From contig NZ_JAHHXM010000013.1 of NCBI RefSeq assembly GCF_019037185.1, positions 16,257 through 80,256 of the forward strand: a stretch of DNA of 64,000 bases. Direction: 5' to 3'. The translations under genes were made by a program, and so were the position numbers. The notes beneath the pieces are model-generated. The model was not told the origin of the DNA, made no database searches, and saw only the letters and a list, made by a program, of their open reading frames with translations. The stretch comes from Oceanobacillus caeni. GTDB lineage: Bacteria > Bacillota > Bacilli > Bacillales > Amphibacillaceae. Below are positions 1 to 9,411 of the stretch, in pieces. Within the stretch, counting starts at the first letter, position 1. Each line of letters begins with the position of its first letter.

Positions 1-2
1 AG

Positions 3-1808
3 AGATTTGATGGGTATGGCATTCCACCAGAAAAGAATGGTGACTATGCTTGGTTTTTACACGTCTTAAAGGCCTTAGATAGTAATGGTAAGGCAGGGAT
101 TATTCTGCCCCATGGTGTGCTATTTAGAGGGAATATAGAAGAGACCATTAGAAAAGCAGTTCTTGATAAGCGATACATAAAGGGCATAGTTGGTCTGCCT
201 GCTAATTTATTTTACGGCACAGGTATTCCTGCTTGTATCATAATTATTGATAAAGAAAATGCCGATAATCGTGAAGGTATCTTTATGGTAGATGCAAGCC
301 GTGGATTTAAGAAAGACGGTAACAAAAATCGCCTTCGTGAACAAGATATTGAGAAGATAGTACAAACATGCATAAATAAAGAAGAAATTATGGGATATTC
401 TCGCTTTGTTACCTATAAAGAAATCTTAGAAGAAAACGATGGTAATTTGAATGTTCCTCGATATATCCAAAAGATTGACGATACATTGCCGCAAAATATT
501 TCATCCCATCTAAAGGGTGGAATTCCGGAAGTTGATATTGATTCAATAGAAAAACTATGGAAAGTTTCACCAAAGTTAAAACAAGAGCTATTTACCCGTG
601 TTGATGAAAAGCATAACGTCTATAACCTTGCTACGTCACCAAACGAGATAGAAACGGTTATCTCTGAGGACGAAAATATCAAGAGCCAAAAGGATACCGA
701 GTGTGGTGAACTATTCGGGGCTTGGAGAAATGCAGTAAAAAATGTGCTATTAAATATCAATGTAGATACAAATCCAAAGGAGTTAATTCGTAACATTGGC
801 CTTGAAATGTTGCATGATTTCGAATCGGCACAGCTTTTAGACAATTATGATGTGTACGATTTCTTGCTAAATTATTGGAATGAGAAAATGCAAGATGATG
901 TGTATGTAATTAAGGCTAGTGGATATGAGGCTGGTCGTGAGATTGAATATGTATATGCTCAAAAGAAAGCAAAAGATGAAAGTGGAGAAGAAATAAAAGT
1001 TGACGATACCTCTAAAATGAAGTCGTTTGAAGGGGCGTTAATCTCAAGAGAGATTATCGAGAATGAGTATTTTGAAAAAGAGTTAATTGTTCTTAATGAG
1101 TTGAGAGAAAAATCAACATTGCTTGAATCTGAAATAGATGAAATGCGTGAAGAAGAATCTGGCGATGAAGGTTTGCTGGTAAATGCCCTAAATGAAAAAG
1201 GTGACAGCATTCCAAAGGCAAATCTTAATAAACGGATTAAGGAACTCGAAAGTAAAAAGACCTCACCTGTAATGAGCGATATTACAAAGTTGATTGAATT
1301 GTTAGATGAGGGCAATACAATTGAAATGGAGCAAATCGTTCAAGATAACAGTGAGCTAAAGGGCTACGAACTTAGAAATAAGAATGGGTCATTTGGTAAG
1401 GCCAAGCTAAAAGCCGCATTAAAAGAGGCAAACGAAAAAGCGGTTATGCCTGAAATTTATGCAGATGAATATAACGCTCTGCTTGCATATCAGGCTAAGG
1501 TTTCAGAAAAAGAAGAATCTGATAAGGCTATCAAAGAGGCACAAAAGACACTTGATGAACTAGTGCTTGCTAAATATGGCGAATTATCAATTGATGAAAT
1601 TAAGCACTTGCTTTTTAATAAGAAATGGATGGCAAGACTTGAGGGTGATATTGTAGATGCAATTGATCAAGTATTAAATGAACTAGCATCAAAAGTGGTG
1701 TTAATCGCAAAACGCTATGAGCATACTCTAGGTGAGATTGAAGAAAAGACAGCTCAGTCAAAGATTAAGGTAAAGTCTGCTCTGGAAAGGATGGGGTACA
1801 TATGGTAG
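3..1808 (+). CDS. hsdM: Type I restriction-modification DNA methyltransferase subunit (HsdM), 5'-truncated
   Basis: The reading frame is open from base 3, so the gene begins before the window and a GTG at 117 is internal. The first residues (PHGVLFRG, then GLPANLFYGTGIPACIIII) are typical of the C-terminal half of the N6_Mtase domain of type I M subunits. The SAM-binding and NPPY motifs must lie upstream. About 400 further residues are highly charged and helical, as in the longer HsdM class. The subunit transfers methyl from SAM to adenine when bound by HsdS, and forms the restriction complex with HsdR. Its stop overlaps the hsdS start by 7 bases, so the genes are translationally coupled. Function is assigned from the visible part and the operon and is fairly certain. 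Confidence 0.9.
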   Translation, partial: RFDGYGIPPEKNGDYAWFLHVLKALDSNGKAGIILPHGVLFRGNIEETIRKAVLDKRYIKGIVGLPANLFYGTGIPACIIIIDKENADNREGIFMVDASRGFKKDGNKNRLREQDIEKIVQTCINKEEIMGYSRFVTYKEILEENDGNLNVPRYIQKIDDTLPQNISSHLKGGIPEVDIDSIEKLWKVSPKLKQELFTRVDEKHNVYNLATSPNEIETVISEDENIKSQKDTECGELFGAWRNAVKNVLLNINVDTNPKELIRNIGLEMLHDFESAQLLDNYDVYDFLLNYWNEKMQDDVYVIKASGYEAGREIEYVYAQKKAKDESGEEIKVDDTSKMKSFEGALISREIIENEYFEKELIVLNELREKSTLLESEIDEMREEESGDEGLLVNALNEKGDSIPKANLNKRIKELESKKTSPVMSDITKLIELLDEGNTIEMEQIVQDNSELKGYELRNKNGSFGKAKLKAALKEANEKAVMPEIYADEYNALLAYQAKVSEKEESDKAIKEAQKTLDELVLAKYGELSIDEIKHLLFNKKWMARLEGDIVDAIDQVLNELASKVVLIAKRYEHTLGEIEEKTAQSKIKVKSALERMGYIW

Positions 1809-3025
1809 CTTATCCTAGTGATTGGAGTGAAAGCATTCTTGATGATGTCATTAAAATAAAAAGGGGTGCATCCCCTCGTCCAATAGAGAGTTATTTAACT
1901 TTCAGTTCATCAGGAGTGAACTGGATTAAAATTGGCGATGCCCCACAAGATGGGAAATATATTATTTCTACGGCAGAGAAAATAACAAAAGATGGGGCTA
2001 AGCGTTCGGTACGGGTATGTCCAGGTGATTTTATTTTATCAAATTCAATGAGTTTTGGGAGACCCTACCTTTTAAAAATTGATGGGTGCATACATGACGG
2101 ATGGTTAAGGCTATACGATTTTCAAAATGAAGTTGATAAGGACTTTCTTTATTATTTGCTTTCATCATCAAGTGTCAAGGGGCAATATGATTCTTTTGCT
2201 GCCGGAAGTGGAGTCCAAAATCTTAATAAAGAGGTTGTAAAAAAAGTACAAGTTCATTTACCCTTGCTCGCTGAACAACAAGCCATCGCCTCTGTTCTAT
2301 CCGACTTCGATGAGCATATCAATAATCTAGCAAAGCTTATCGAAAAGAAAAAAGCTATCCGTGATGGTGCTTTGGAGGATTTGGTTAGTGGCAAAACTAG
2401 GGTTGATAGTTTTGAAAAGGAATGGGAAACTGTTTCTTTTAACCAAGTGATTAAACCAAAAGCAAGAATTGGATGGCAAGGTTTAAAAAAGGAAGAGTAT
2501 TTAAGAAGTGGATACAGTTATTTAATTGGGGGCACTGATTTCCATAATGGAAAGGTCAATCTGGAGAACATATCATACGTATCAAAAGAACGATACGATA
2601 TGGATTCAAATATTCAAGTCGAGTCAAATAATGTACTGGTAACAAAGGATGGAACGATTGGTAAGGTAGCACTGGTTCCTAAATTGGATAAACCAGCAAC
2701 TCTGAATAGCGGAGTTTTTGTTTTCAGAACAACGTCTAGCCTTCTTCCAACGTTTCTCTATAGAGTTTTGTTGTCCTCAATTTTTAAAGAGTTTATTAAT
2801 ACATTGTCCGCAGGTTCTACAATAAAGCATCTATATCAAAAAGATTTAAGTAATTTTGAGTTTAGAATGCCACAGGATATCAGAGAACAACAAGCCATCG
2901 CCTCTGTCTTAACAGCTATGGATGAAGAAATCGAATCTCTCGAAATAGAAAAAGAGAAGATAATGGGAATTAGAGAAGGTGCAATGGATGACCTTTTAAC
3001 AGGCCGTGTGCGTCTTAAATTATAG
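1802..3025 (+). CDS. hsdS: Type I restriction-modification specificity subunit (HsdS)
   Basis: This 407-residue protein has the usual HsdS plan: a target recognition domain (about residues 1-155), a helical spacer with EQQAIASVLSDFDEHI, a second recognition domain (about 205-355), and a second spacer with EQQAIASVLTAMDEEI. Each domain reads half of a bipartite DNA target, and the spacers contact HsdM. The ATG overlaps the end of hsdM. The two spacers share a perfect 23-base DNA repeat (2273-2295 and 2885-2907), which could let recognition domains be exchanged. The length is normal for a complete two-domain subunit. The recognised target cannot be read from sequence. Confidence 0.93.
   Translation: MVAYPSDWSESILDDVIKIKRGASPRPIESYLTFSSSGVNWIKIGDAPQDGKYIISTAEKITKDGAKRSVRVCPGDFILSNSMSFGRPYLLKIDGCIHDGWLRLYDFQNEVDKDFLYYLLSSSSVKGQYDSFAAGSGVQNLNKEVVKKVQVHLPLLAEQQAIASVLSDFDEHINNLAKLIEKKKAIRDGALEDLVSGKTRVDSFEKEWETVSFNQVIKPKARIGWQGLKKEEYLRSGYSYLIGGTDFHNGKVNLENISYVSKERYDMDSNIQVESNNVLVTKDGTIGKVALVPKLDKPATLNSGVFVFRTTSSLLPTFLYRVLLSSIFKEFINTLSAGSTIKHLYQKDLSNFEFRMPQDIREQQAIASVLTAMDEEIESLEIEKEKIMGIREGAMDDLLTGRVRLKL
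2273..2907 (+). repeat. 23-bp direct repeat pair inside hsdS
   Basis: An identical 23-base stretch beginning GAACAACAAG occurs at 2273-2295 and 2885-2907. The offset of 612 bases is a multiple of three, so recombination between the copies would keep the frame. Both copies encode the conserved QQAIAS spacer segment. Confidence 0.9.
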
Positions 3026-3038
3026 GGAGGTTAAGTTT

Positions 3039-6000
3039 ATGTCTGTTGATTTAGAAAGAAAATTACAAAATAAGGTCCTCCACTGGTTAATAGATAAAGA
3101 AAAAGACGGTGGTTTAGGCTACACATATCTTGGCAACCTTGAAGATCAAGACAACACACCAGTTAAAGAGGACTTGCTAAAGAAGAATCTAGAAAAGCGC
3201 GGTTATACGAAAGACCAAATTTCAAAAGCAGTAAATGAACTTGTTACTAAGGCAAGTAATCAAGTGGATAGCTTATATCAAACCAATAAAGAGGTCTATT
3301 CCCTACTTCGTTACGGAAAGCAAGGTGTAAAGGACGATAATAAAAATCGTCAAACTGTGCATTATATCGACTGGGATAATGTAGAGAATAATGATTTTTA
3401 TGTTGCTGAAGAAGTAAGTGTACTTTGTTTTAATCAGATAGAAAGAAAACGTCCTGATGTGGTGCTGTATATAAACGGCATCGCTCTAGGCGTATTTGAG
3501 TTAAAGCGTTCATGCGTTAGTATTGGCGAAGGTATTCGTCAAAATCTTACAAATCAAAAAAAAGAGTATATTCAGCCTTTTTTTAGTACCGTTCAATTAA
3601 TTTTTGCAGGTAATGAGGCAGAGGGGCTTAAGTACGGTACTACCGAAACGGCTGAAAAGTATTTTCTTAAATGGAAAGAAGATATCAAAGCCACCGATGA
3701 CCTTTCCGCAACTATCAAGGATATTCAATCTAAAGAAAAGAATAAGCTAAGAGATGCTATAGTCTCTCTTTGTCAAAAAGAACGTTTTTTATCGTTGATT
3801 TATGACTTCATTATCTTTGATGCTGGAGTGAAGAAGGTTACAAGACATAATCAATACTTTGCAAATATTGCTGCAAGGAAAAGGATTATTGAAAAAGAGG
3901 GAGGTATCATTTGGAATACACAAGGTTCCGGTAAGTCGTTGATAATGGTTTGGCTGGCTAAGTGGATTATTGAAAATTTGGCAGATAGCCGTGTAGTTAT
4001 CATTACAGACCGTGATGAGCTTGATGACCAAATAGAGAGCCTATTTATTGATGTTAATGAGAAAGTTAAAAGAGCAAAGAGTTGCTCTGATTTAAGAGAA
4101 ATACTAAATAAAAATGATGATTCTATCATATGCTCTTTAATTCATAAGTATGGACACAATGCAGGTAAACAATCCGATGTGGATCAGTATCGGAAAGAGT
4201 TATTAAAGGACTTACCTGCTGACTTTAAGGCAAAAGGAAACATTATTGCCTTTATTGACGAATGCCACCGTACAAACTCGGGGAAATTACACGAGGCTGT
4301 TAAAGTATTGATGCCTGAGGCAGTGCTTATAGGTTTTACAGGAACACCGCTACTTAAAAAGGACAAGAAAACCAGCCTTGAAACATTTGGATCGTATATT
4401 CACACTTATAAATTTGATGAGGGTGTGGAAGATGGCGTTGTTCTTGATTTGCGTTATGAGGCAAGAGATGTTGACCAAGATCTATCCAATAAGGAAAAGG
4501 TAGATTTGTGGTTTGATAATAAAACCTTTGGTCTTACTGAAAGAGCAAAGACAAATTTAAAACAGAGTTGGACTTCAATCAATAAACTATATAGTTCAAG
4601 ACAAAGACTTGAGAAAATTGCAGGGGACATTATCTTTGATATGAATTTAAAACCGCGCCTTAAAAATGAACGTGGAACGGCTATGCTGGTTGCCAACAGT
4701 ATATACGAGGCTTGTAGATATTGGGATATCTTTACTAGCAATGGCTTTAATAGGTGTGCTGTTGTCACCTCTTACGAACCTTCAGCCGCTAGTGTAAGAA
4801 CTGCTACGAGCGACTTAAGTCAAGAGGGTGAGGAAGAATATAAGAAGTCTATTTATGAGCGGATGCTTAGAGGTAAAAAACTATCCGAGTTCGAAAAAGA
4901 AGTAAAAGAACAATTCAAAAAAGAACCCGCTAAAATGAAGTTACTTATTGTGGTGGACAAACTATTAACAGGTTTTGATGCACCAAGTGCCACTTATCTA
5001 TATATTGATAAATCTATGCGTGATCATGACTTGTTCCAAGCAATCTGTCGAGTTAATAGACCGGATGGTGAGGATAAAGACTATGGTTACATTGTAGATT
5101 ATATGGATTTGTTCCGTAATGTACAGTTGGCAGTTGCCGATTATACAACTGAGGCTTTCGATAACTTTGATAAAGAAGATGTTGAAGGACTTATTAAGAA
5201 TCGTTATGATGAAGCCAAATCTGAAATGGTAGGTGCAATTGCATCACTTAAGGATTTGCTGGAAAATGTAAATGATCCGAAAGAGGATACTGATTATATT
5301 GAATATTTCTGTGGTGAAAATAGTGAGGATGATGAGAGAATAGGTCGTAGGGATATATTATACGCTCTTACTGCATCCCTGACTCGTTCCTTTGCAAATT
5401 GCTGTGATAAACTTGTGAGCAACTATGGTTATTCAGATAATCAAGTTAACCAGCTTAGAAGTGATATTTCTGGATATAACAAAATAAAAGAAATGATTAA
5501 ACTTGCTAGTTGTGATTATATTGACTTGAAGCCGTATGAGGCGGATATGCGTTATATCTTGGACACCTACATTCGTGCCGAAGATTCTAAGGTTGTAAGC
5601 GAACTTGCCAATATGCCATTGGTTGAGTTGCTATTAAATAATACAACTACAACACCAATAGATGCATTAGTGAAAGAACTTCCAGGAAGCGATAATGCTA
5701 AAGCGGAGATAATTGAAAATAACTTGCAACATGAAATTGTTAAGAAGATGTCATCAAATAAAGTCTACTATGGTAAGCTATCGGAAATGCTCCAAATAGT
5801 TATTGATCAAAGACGAATTGAGGCTATGAGTTATGAGGAGTATCTGTGTCAAGTGGTAGAACTAGCACAAGCGATTTTACGTCCGGAAGAAAATTCTGAT
5901 TATCCTGATGCTATTAAGAAAAGCGAAGCCAGAAGAGCTTTCTTTGATTACTTTGATAGAGATGAAAAACTGGCTATAAATAGTGACAATGCTATCCGTA

Positions 6001-6164
6001 ATGCAATACGTCCTGATTGGAAGCGAAATTTCCAGAAACAACAAAATATAAGACTTGCTATATATCAAAATTTATTGGTATATGGTTATGACGAAGATGT
6101 AGCAACTGAAAAAACAAATGCCGTCTTCGAAATAGCTGAAAGACAGGGAGAATACGATGTGTAA
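3039..6164 (+). CDS. hsdR: Type I restriction enzyme endonuclease/translocase subunit (HsdR)
   Basis: The ATG at 3039 is chosen because AGGGAGG lies 8 bases upstream; an upstream GTG at 3006 has no such site. The 1041-residue product has an N-terminal nuclease motif (RPDVVLYINGIALGVFELK, about residues 139-156), then superfamily 2 helicase motifs: Walker A TQGSGKS (about 290), DECH (about 400), GFTGTPLL, LLTGFDAPSA and QAICRVNRP. HsdR translocates DNA with ATP and cleaves unmodified DNA in complex with HsdM and HsdS. Length and motif order fit an intact protein. It overlaps the next gene by 8 bases. No frameshift or missing motif was seen. Confidence 0.95.
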   Translation: MSVDLERKLQNKVLHWLIDKEKDGGLGYTYLGNLEDQDNTPVKEDLLKKNLEKRGYTKDQISKAVNELVTKASNQVDSLYQTNKEVYSLLRYGKQGVKDDNKNRQTVHYIDWDNVENNDFYVAEEVSVLCFNQIERKRPDVVLYINGIALGVFELKRSCVSIGEGIRQNLTNQKKEYIQPFFSTVQLIFAGNEAEGLKYGTTETAEKYFLKWKEDIKATDDLSATIKDIQSKEKNKLRDAIVSLCQKERFLSLIYDFIIFDAGVKKVTRHNQYFANIAARKRIIEKEGGIIWNTQGSGKSLIMVWLAKWIIENLADSRVVIITDRDELDDQIESLFIDVNEKVKRAKSCSDLREILNKNDDSIICSLIHKYGHNAGKQSDVDQYRKELLKDLPADFKAKGNIIAFIDECHRTNSGKLHEAVKVLMPEAVLIGFTGTPLLKKDKKTSLETFGSYIHTYKFDEGVEDGVVLDLRYEARDVDQDLSNKEKVDLWFDNKTFGLTERAKTNLKQSWTSINKLYSSRQRLEKIAGDIIFDMNLKPRLKNERGTAMLVANSIYEACRYWDIFTSNGFNRCAVVTSYEPSAASVRTATSDLSQEGEEEYKKSIYERMLRGKKLSEFEKEVKEQFKKEPAKMKLLIVVDKLLTGFDAPSATYLYIDKSMRDHDLFQAICRVNRPDGEDKDYGYIVDYMDLFRNVQLAVADYTTEAFDNFDKEDVEGLIKNRYDEAKSEMVGAIASLKDLLENVNDPKEDTDYIEYFCGENSEDDERIGRRDILYALTASLTRSFANCCDKLVSNYGYSDNQVNQLRSDISGYNKIKEMIKLASCDYIDLKPYEADMRYILDTYIRAEDSKVVSELANMPLVELLLNNTTTTPIDALVKELPGSDNAKAEIIENNLQHEIVKKMSSNKVYYGKLSEMLQIVIDQRRIEAMSYEEYLCQVVELAQAILRPEENSDYPDAIKKSEARRAFFDYFDRDEKLAINSDNAIRNAIRPDWKRNFQKQQNIRLAIYQNLLVYGYDEDVATEKTNAVFEIAERQGEYDV

Positions 6165-6909
6165 TGAAGTAATCATTGGCGGTATGCCAATAGAGATTAT
6201 CAAAAAGCAAAATCTTAAAAATCTTTATATAAGGGTTAATCCCCCAGAAGGAAATGTAACCGTCAGCACTCCTAGTGATTATCCTGATGAAGAAATAAGG
6301 CTTTTTGTTTTAAAGAAAATGCCGGAGATTACAAAGGTGAGAGATAGGATGTTGTCACAACCACGTCAAACTGAACGTGAATATGTGTCTGGCGAATCAC
6401 ATTATTTATGGGGAAAGCCTTATCGGTTGCAGGTCGTTTATGAAGGAAACAAATACGAAATTACTAAACTACCAAATAAAATAATTTTAACTGCTCCCGA
6501 AAGATCAACCAAGGAATCTAGGGAGAGGGCTTTTAACGAATGGTACAGAGAAGAACTTAAACGAGTATTGAATGGTGTGGTTTCGAGGTGCGAGGCAAAG
6601 ACAAACCTTTATGCTAATGAATACAAAATAAAAAACATGAGGACAAAATGGGGTACTTGTAACATTGATAAAAAAAGAATATGGATTAATTTGCAGCTTG
6701 CTAAAAAGCCGGTCGAATGTCTTGAGTATGTGGTTATACATGAACTAGTACACTTGATAGAAAAGAATCACACCCATAGATTTCATGCTCTTGTTGAGGA
6801 GTTCTACCCTACCTGGAAAGAGGCAAGAAAGCTATTAGCAGAGCTGCCTTTAGATTATATTGAAAAAGGGGAGTGGGTAGAGAATGAAGAGAAAAATAAC
6901 ATCGAGTGA
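6157..6909 (+). CDS. YgjP/SprT-like zinc metallopeptidase (DUF45 family)
   Basis: This 250-residue protein has the zinc motif VIHELVHLIEKNHTHRF (about residues 191-207), with the HExxH core followed by a histidine region, as in the YgjP/WSS1/SprT-like peptidases. Genes of this family often sit directly after hsdR, where their role is unproven; suggested roles are DNA-protein crosslink processing or regulation of the restriction complex. The ATG overlaps the hsdR stop and the gene end overlaps the next gene by 26 bases, so it is co-translated with the restriction operon. The assignment to a metallopeptidase family is firm; the substrate is unknown. Confidence 0.85.
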   Translation: MCNEVIIGGMPIEIIKKQNLKNLYIRVNPPEGNVTVSTPSDYPDEEIRLFVLKKMPEITKVRDRMLSQPRQTEREYVSGESHYLWGKPYRLQVVYEGNKYEITKLPNKIILTAPERSTKESRERAFNEWYREELKRVLNGVVSRCEAKTNLYANEYKIKNMRTKWGTCNIDKKRIWINLQLAKKPVECLEYVVIHELVHLIEKNHTHRFHALVEEFYPTWKEARKLLAELPLDYIEKGEWVENEEKNNIE

Positions 6910-8470
6910 TATTTTTGATATTAATAAAAAATCGGGCGCATTGATACTTGGAAAGAATCGACTTGATGATTATGCAACTAAATTTCTAACAAAATATTGT
7001 AAGCAGGCATTGGTTGATCCAATGCCTCTTCCAGTTGAGGAGATTCTTCAGGATATGGGACTAACAGTACAAGAAGTTTCCTTATCTAGCAATTTAGATG
7101 TTTTTGGTTGTTGTTTGCTATTAGATGCACATATAGATGTTTATGACCAAGAAACAAGGCAATATACATCAACTGCTTTTAATGCTGGAACTGTATTGAT
7201 TGATCCATTATCTGAAGCTGTATTTGGTGAAGGTTCGAGAAGAAACACACTAATCCATGAGGCACTGCATTGGGAAAAAGATAAAAGATATTTTGAAATC
7301 CTTGAGATAAAAAGTAAAAACGCATCTGAAAAGCTATACCCTATTTTATGCCGTCAATCTGAGACTTTCTATACTCCACCTGAGGGAAAGAACACAAAAG
7401 AAAATGAAGTAAGGTGGTTGGAATGGCAGGCACATAGATTAGCACCAAGGGTACTTATGCCAAAAAACAGCTTTAAAAAGAAGGCACTGGAGTTTATTCA
7501 ACAATATAAAGAGGCTGGAGAAAATGTTATATTATCGTGTGACACTTTGATTGAAGATTTAAGTATCTTCTTTAAAACGTCACGGTTATCAGTAAAATAT
7601 AGATTGATTGAGGTTGGTCTCAAAGATACAATTTCAAGGTTTTCAGATTATGAAGATGTCTATGAAGAAATCAATAGCAATAAAGATTTTGTCAAATTAA
7701 CCCCAGTAGAAGCATTAAAGATTGTTGACACAGATTCAGTGCTTAAAGGGTGGATAAGCGATGGACGATTTGTTTATGCTGACGGGTACTTTGTTCTCGC
7801 TGACATCCAGTATGTAAAACAAAAAGATGGAGTACTTCATTTAACTGCTAAAGCAAAGAAAAATCTTGCAAAATGTGTTATTAATATTCGTGAGCAAAAG
7901 TTTACTACATATGAAAATGCCGATAAGGATTTTCTTGGTTATGCGGTACTTAGAAAAGTAGAAGGAATTGACAATAGACTTCTTACATTCCATCCAAAGT
8001 ATCAGTCTTCTTTAATGTGTGAACCAGAAGAGGCTTACCAAGCATTTTATAAACAGTTAGCTTCTTATGATGAACAAGAAGAAATTGAACTTATGAAGAT
8101 GATAGGAGACCCAACTAAATCACTGTGTGAGTGTTTATGGTTTTTGATGGAGAATAGAAAATGGAACTATCCTAAGCAATTTAACGAAGAGACAGGGCTG
8201 CACATAAACTATCATGGTAAAATTAAGAAAAATAACTATAACAACATGACTACTAATGTTTTGATGGCGATTTGTGTAGCCATGAGATTAAGTTCGAGAA
8301 TAACACAAAAGTTATTTGATAAATCAAATAACAAATTAAATTATTATTCTGATCCTGATAAAACCTATATTCGTATAATGGATACTATGCCAGGACTGTC
8401 GCTTGACGATTTCAATGGAGTCTTAGGGCAGTTTGGAATACCTGAACTAGGTAGTGAAATAAAAATTTAA
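6884..8470 (+). CDS. Large ImmA/IrrE-type metallopeptidase-domain protein
   Basis: The 528-residue protein has an HEALH zinc motif near residue 126 (TLIHEALHWEKDKR) preceded by DPLSEAVFGEGSRRN, the arrangement of ImmA/IrrE (DUF955) peptidases. Such peptidases cleave repressors or signalling proteins, for example ImmR of ICEBs1. Here the domain lies in the first half and is followed by about 300 residues that I do not recognise, so it is much longer than classic ImmA (about 170 residues). It overlaps the YgjP-like gene and ends the restriction operon, just before a terminator. It may regulate the operon or act as an added defence component; that is inference. Confidence 0.7.
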   Translation: MKRKITSSDIFDINKKSGALILGKNRLDDYATKFLTKYCKQALVDPMPLPVEEILQDMGLTVQEVSLSSNLDVFGCCLLLDAHIDVYDQETRQYTSTAFNAGTVLIDPLSEAVFGEGSRRNTLIHEALHWEKDKRYFEILEIKSKNASEKLYPILCRQSETFYTPPEGKNTKENEVRWLEWQAHRLAPRVLMPKNSFKKKALEFIQQYKEAGENVILSCDTLIEDLSIFFKTSRLSVKYRLIEVGLKDTISRFSDYEDVYEEINSNKDFVKLTPVEALKIVDTDSVLKGWISDGRFVYADGYFVLADIQYVKQKDGVLHLTAKAKKNLAKCVINIREQKFTTYENADKDFLGYAVLRKVEGIDNRLLTFHPKYQSSLMCEPEEAYQAFYKQLASYDEQEEIELMKMIGDPTKSLCECLWFLMENRKWNYPKQFNEETGLHINYHGKIKKNNYNNMTTNVLMAICVAMRLSSRITQKLFDKSNNKLNYYSDPDKTYIRIMDTMPGLSLDDFNGVLGQFGIPELGSEIKI

Positions 8471-8498
8471 AAGTTCGTTAACTCGTTGAGTTGGTTTT

Positions 8499-8525
8499 GA
8501 ACCCCGAAAGGGGTTCTTTTTTTTT
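8499..8525 (+). terminator. Rho-independent terminator of the hsd operon
   Basis: The inverted repeat GAACCCC/GGGGTTC with a GAAA-type loop is followed directly by nine T residues. It lies 29 bases after the ImmA-like stop codon. Confidence 0.9.
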
Positions 8526-8808
8526 GCTTAAAATTGAAAAACCCCCATTTATAAGGAAACAAAAGCCAACTCGATGAGTTGGTCGCTGAATTTTGAAATC
8601 CTTTATGTTTATAAGTGTAAGGCACAGGTCTTACAAAAATTTAAATACGTCTAAAGCTGGCCAGCAGAAGACGGTGGATACATAAATGAATCGAAGATAG
8701 TCAATGAAGGGCTATTGGAAAAGTTTATGCTCCTCCGTTTTATTTCCTATGCACATTTTCGGGAAGTAACTCTGTTGGTCATTTTTTCTAAGACTCATTA
8801 GTACTCCG
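8526..8808. other. Gene-free junction between hsd operon and prophage
   Basis: No convincing gene is present. A palindrome CCAACTCGATGAGTTGG lies at 8566-8582 and a related one, AACTCGTTGAGTT, at 8480-8492, on either side of the terminator. AAGACGGTGGA at 8668-8678 can pair with TCCGCCGTCTT at 8805-8815 (10 of 11 matches), an alternative to the palindrome just before the sigma-like gene. This stretch separates restriction genes from phage genes and may be a module boundary. Confidence 0.5.
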
Positions 8809-8824
8809 CCGTCTTGCAAGACGG
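8809..8824. promoter_or_regulatory. 16-bp perfect palindrome before the phage sigma-like gene
   Basis: CCGTCTTGCAAGACGG is a perfect palindrome ending 15 bases before the ATG at 8840, directly ahead of the ribosome binding site AAAAGGAG. It could be an operator or an RNA hairpin controlling the first gene of the early operon. Confidence 0.5.
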
Positions 8825-8839
8825 GAAAAGGAGAATCTA

Positions 8840-9364
8840 ATGAGATTTTCAGTAAGGTATGAAGAAAAAATTCAAACAATCGAGCTTAATGATGAAGAAA
8901 CCGAGCAAATGTGGGTTAGTCTGTCCCTTGTAGGTGAAGGACTTTCCAAATCAAATAAAGAGCGCTTAATTCAAGATGCTTTTAACGATAAGTATAACAA
9001 ACCCGACTACAATAACTGGCATAAATTTGATAGACACAGAGGGATGCCAAAAAAACCATTCCGTAAGGACGACGAATCCGAGGATGCAACGGATCATATG
9101 GACTATCTCCCCGATAATTCCCATGAAGTGGCACGAAATAAAAAGGAAGATTATGAATATTACTGTGAGATTATTCGTTCCATTCTCAAGCCGAAACATT
9201 CAGAACCTTTTATTGCTGTATATCTTGATGGCATGACAATGACCGAGTATGCAGAGCGAGAAGGTGTTAGTAAAAGTGCTATTTCACATCGCTTGGCTAC
9301 CGCTAAGAAGAAATTAAAAAAAGTTTTTCCAGAATCCTCAACTTTCCCCTCTTGCCACGGCTAA
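8840..9364 (+). CDS. Phage sigma-70 region 4-like transcription factor
   Basis: This 174-residue protein ends in a helix-turn-helix of the sigma-70 region 4 type: FIAVYLDGMTMTEYAEREG and then VSKSAISHRLATAKKKLKK (about residues 128-165). No region 2 is present, so it resembles the short sigma-like regulators at the start of Firmicute prophage early operons. AAAAGGAG lies about 8 bases upstream of the ATG. It probably activates early phage transcription. The final residues SSTFPSCHG and the bases after them recur as remnants at 15793-15831 and 45056-45112. Family assignment is good; the exact promoter target is unknown. Confidence 0.75.
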   Translation: MRFSVRYEEKIQTIELNDEETEQMWVSLSLVGEGLSKSNKERLIQDAFNDKYNKPDYNNWHKFDRHRGMPKKPFRKDDESEDATDHMDYLPDNSHEVARNKKEDYEYYCEIIRSILKPKHSEPFIAVYLDGMTMTEYAEREGVSKSAISHRLATAKKKLKKVFPESSTFPSCHG

Positions 9365-9411
9365 TAGATAGAGGGCAGTACATAAACGCTCTCAAGAAAG
9401 AGGTGAAGAAC

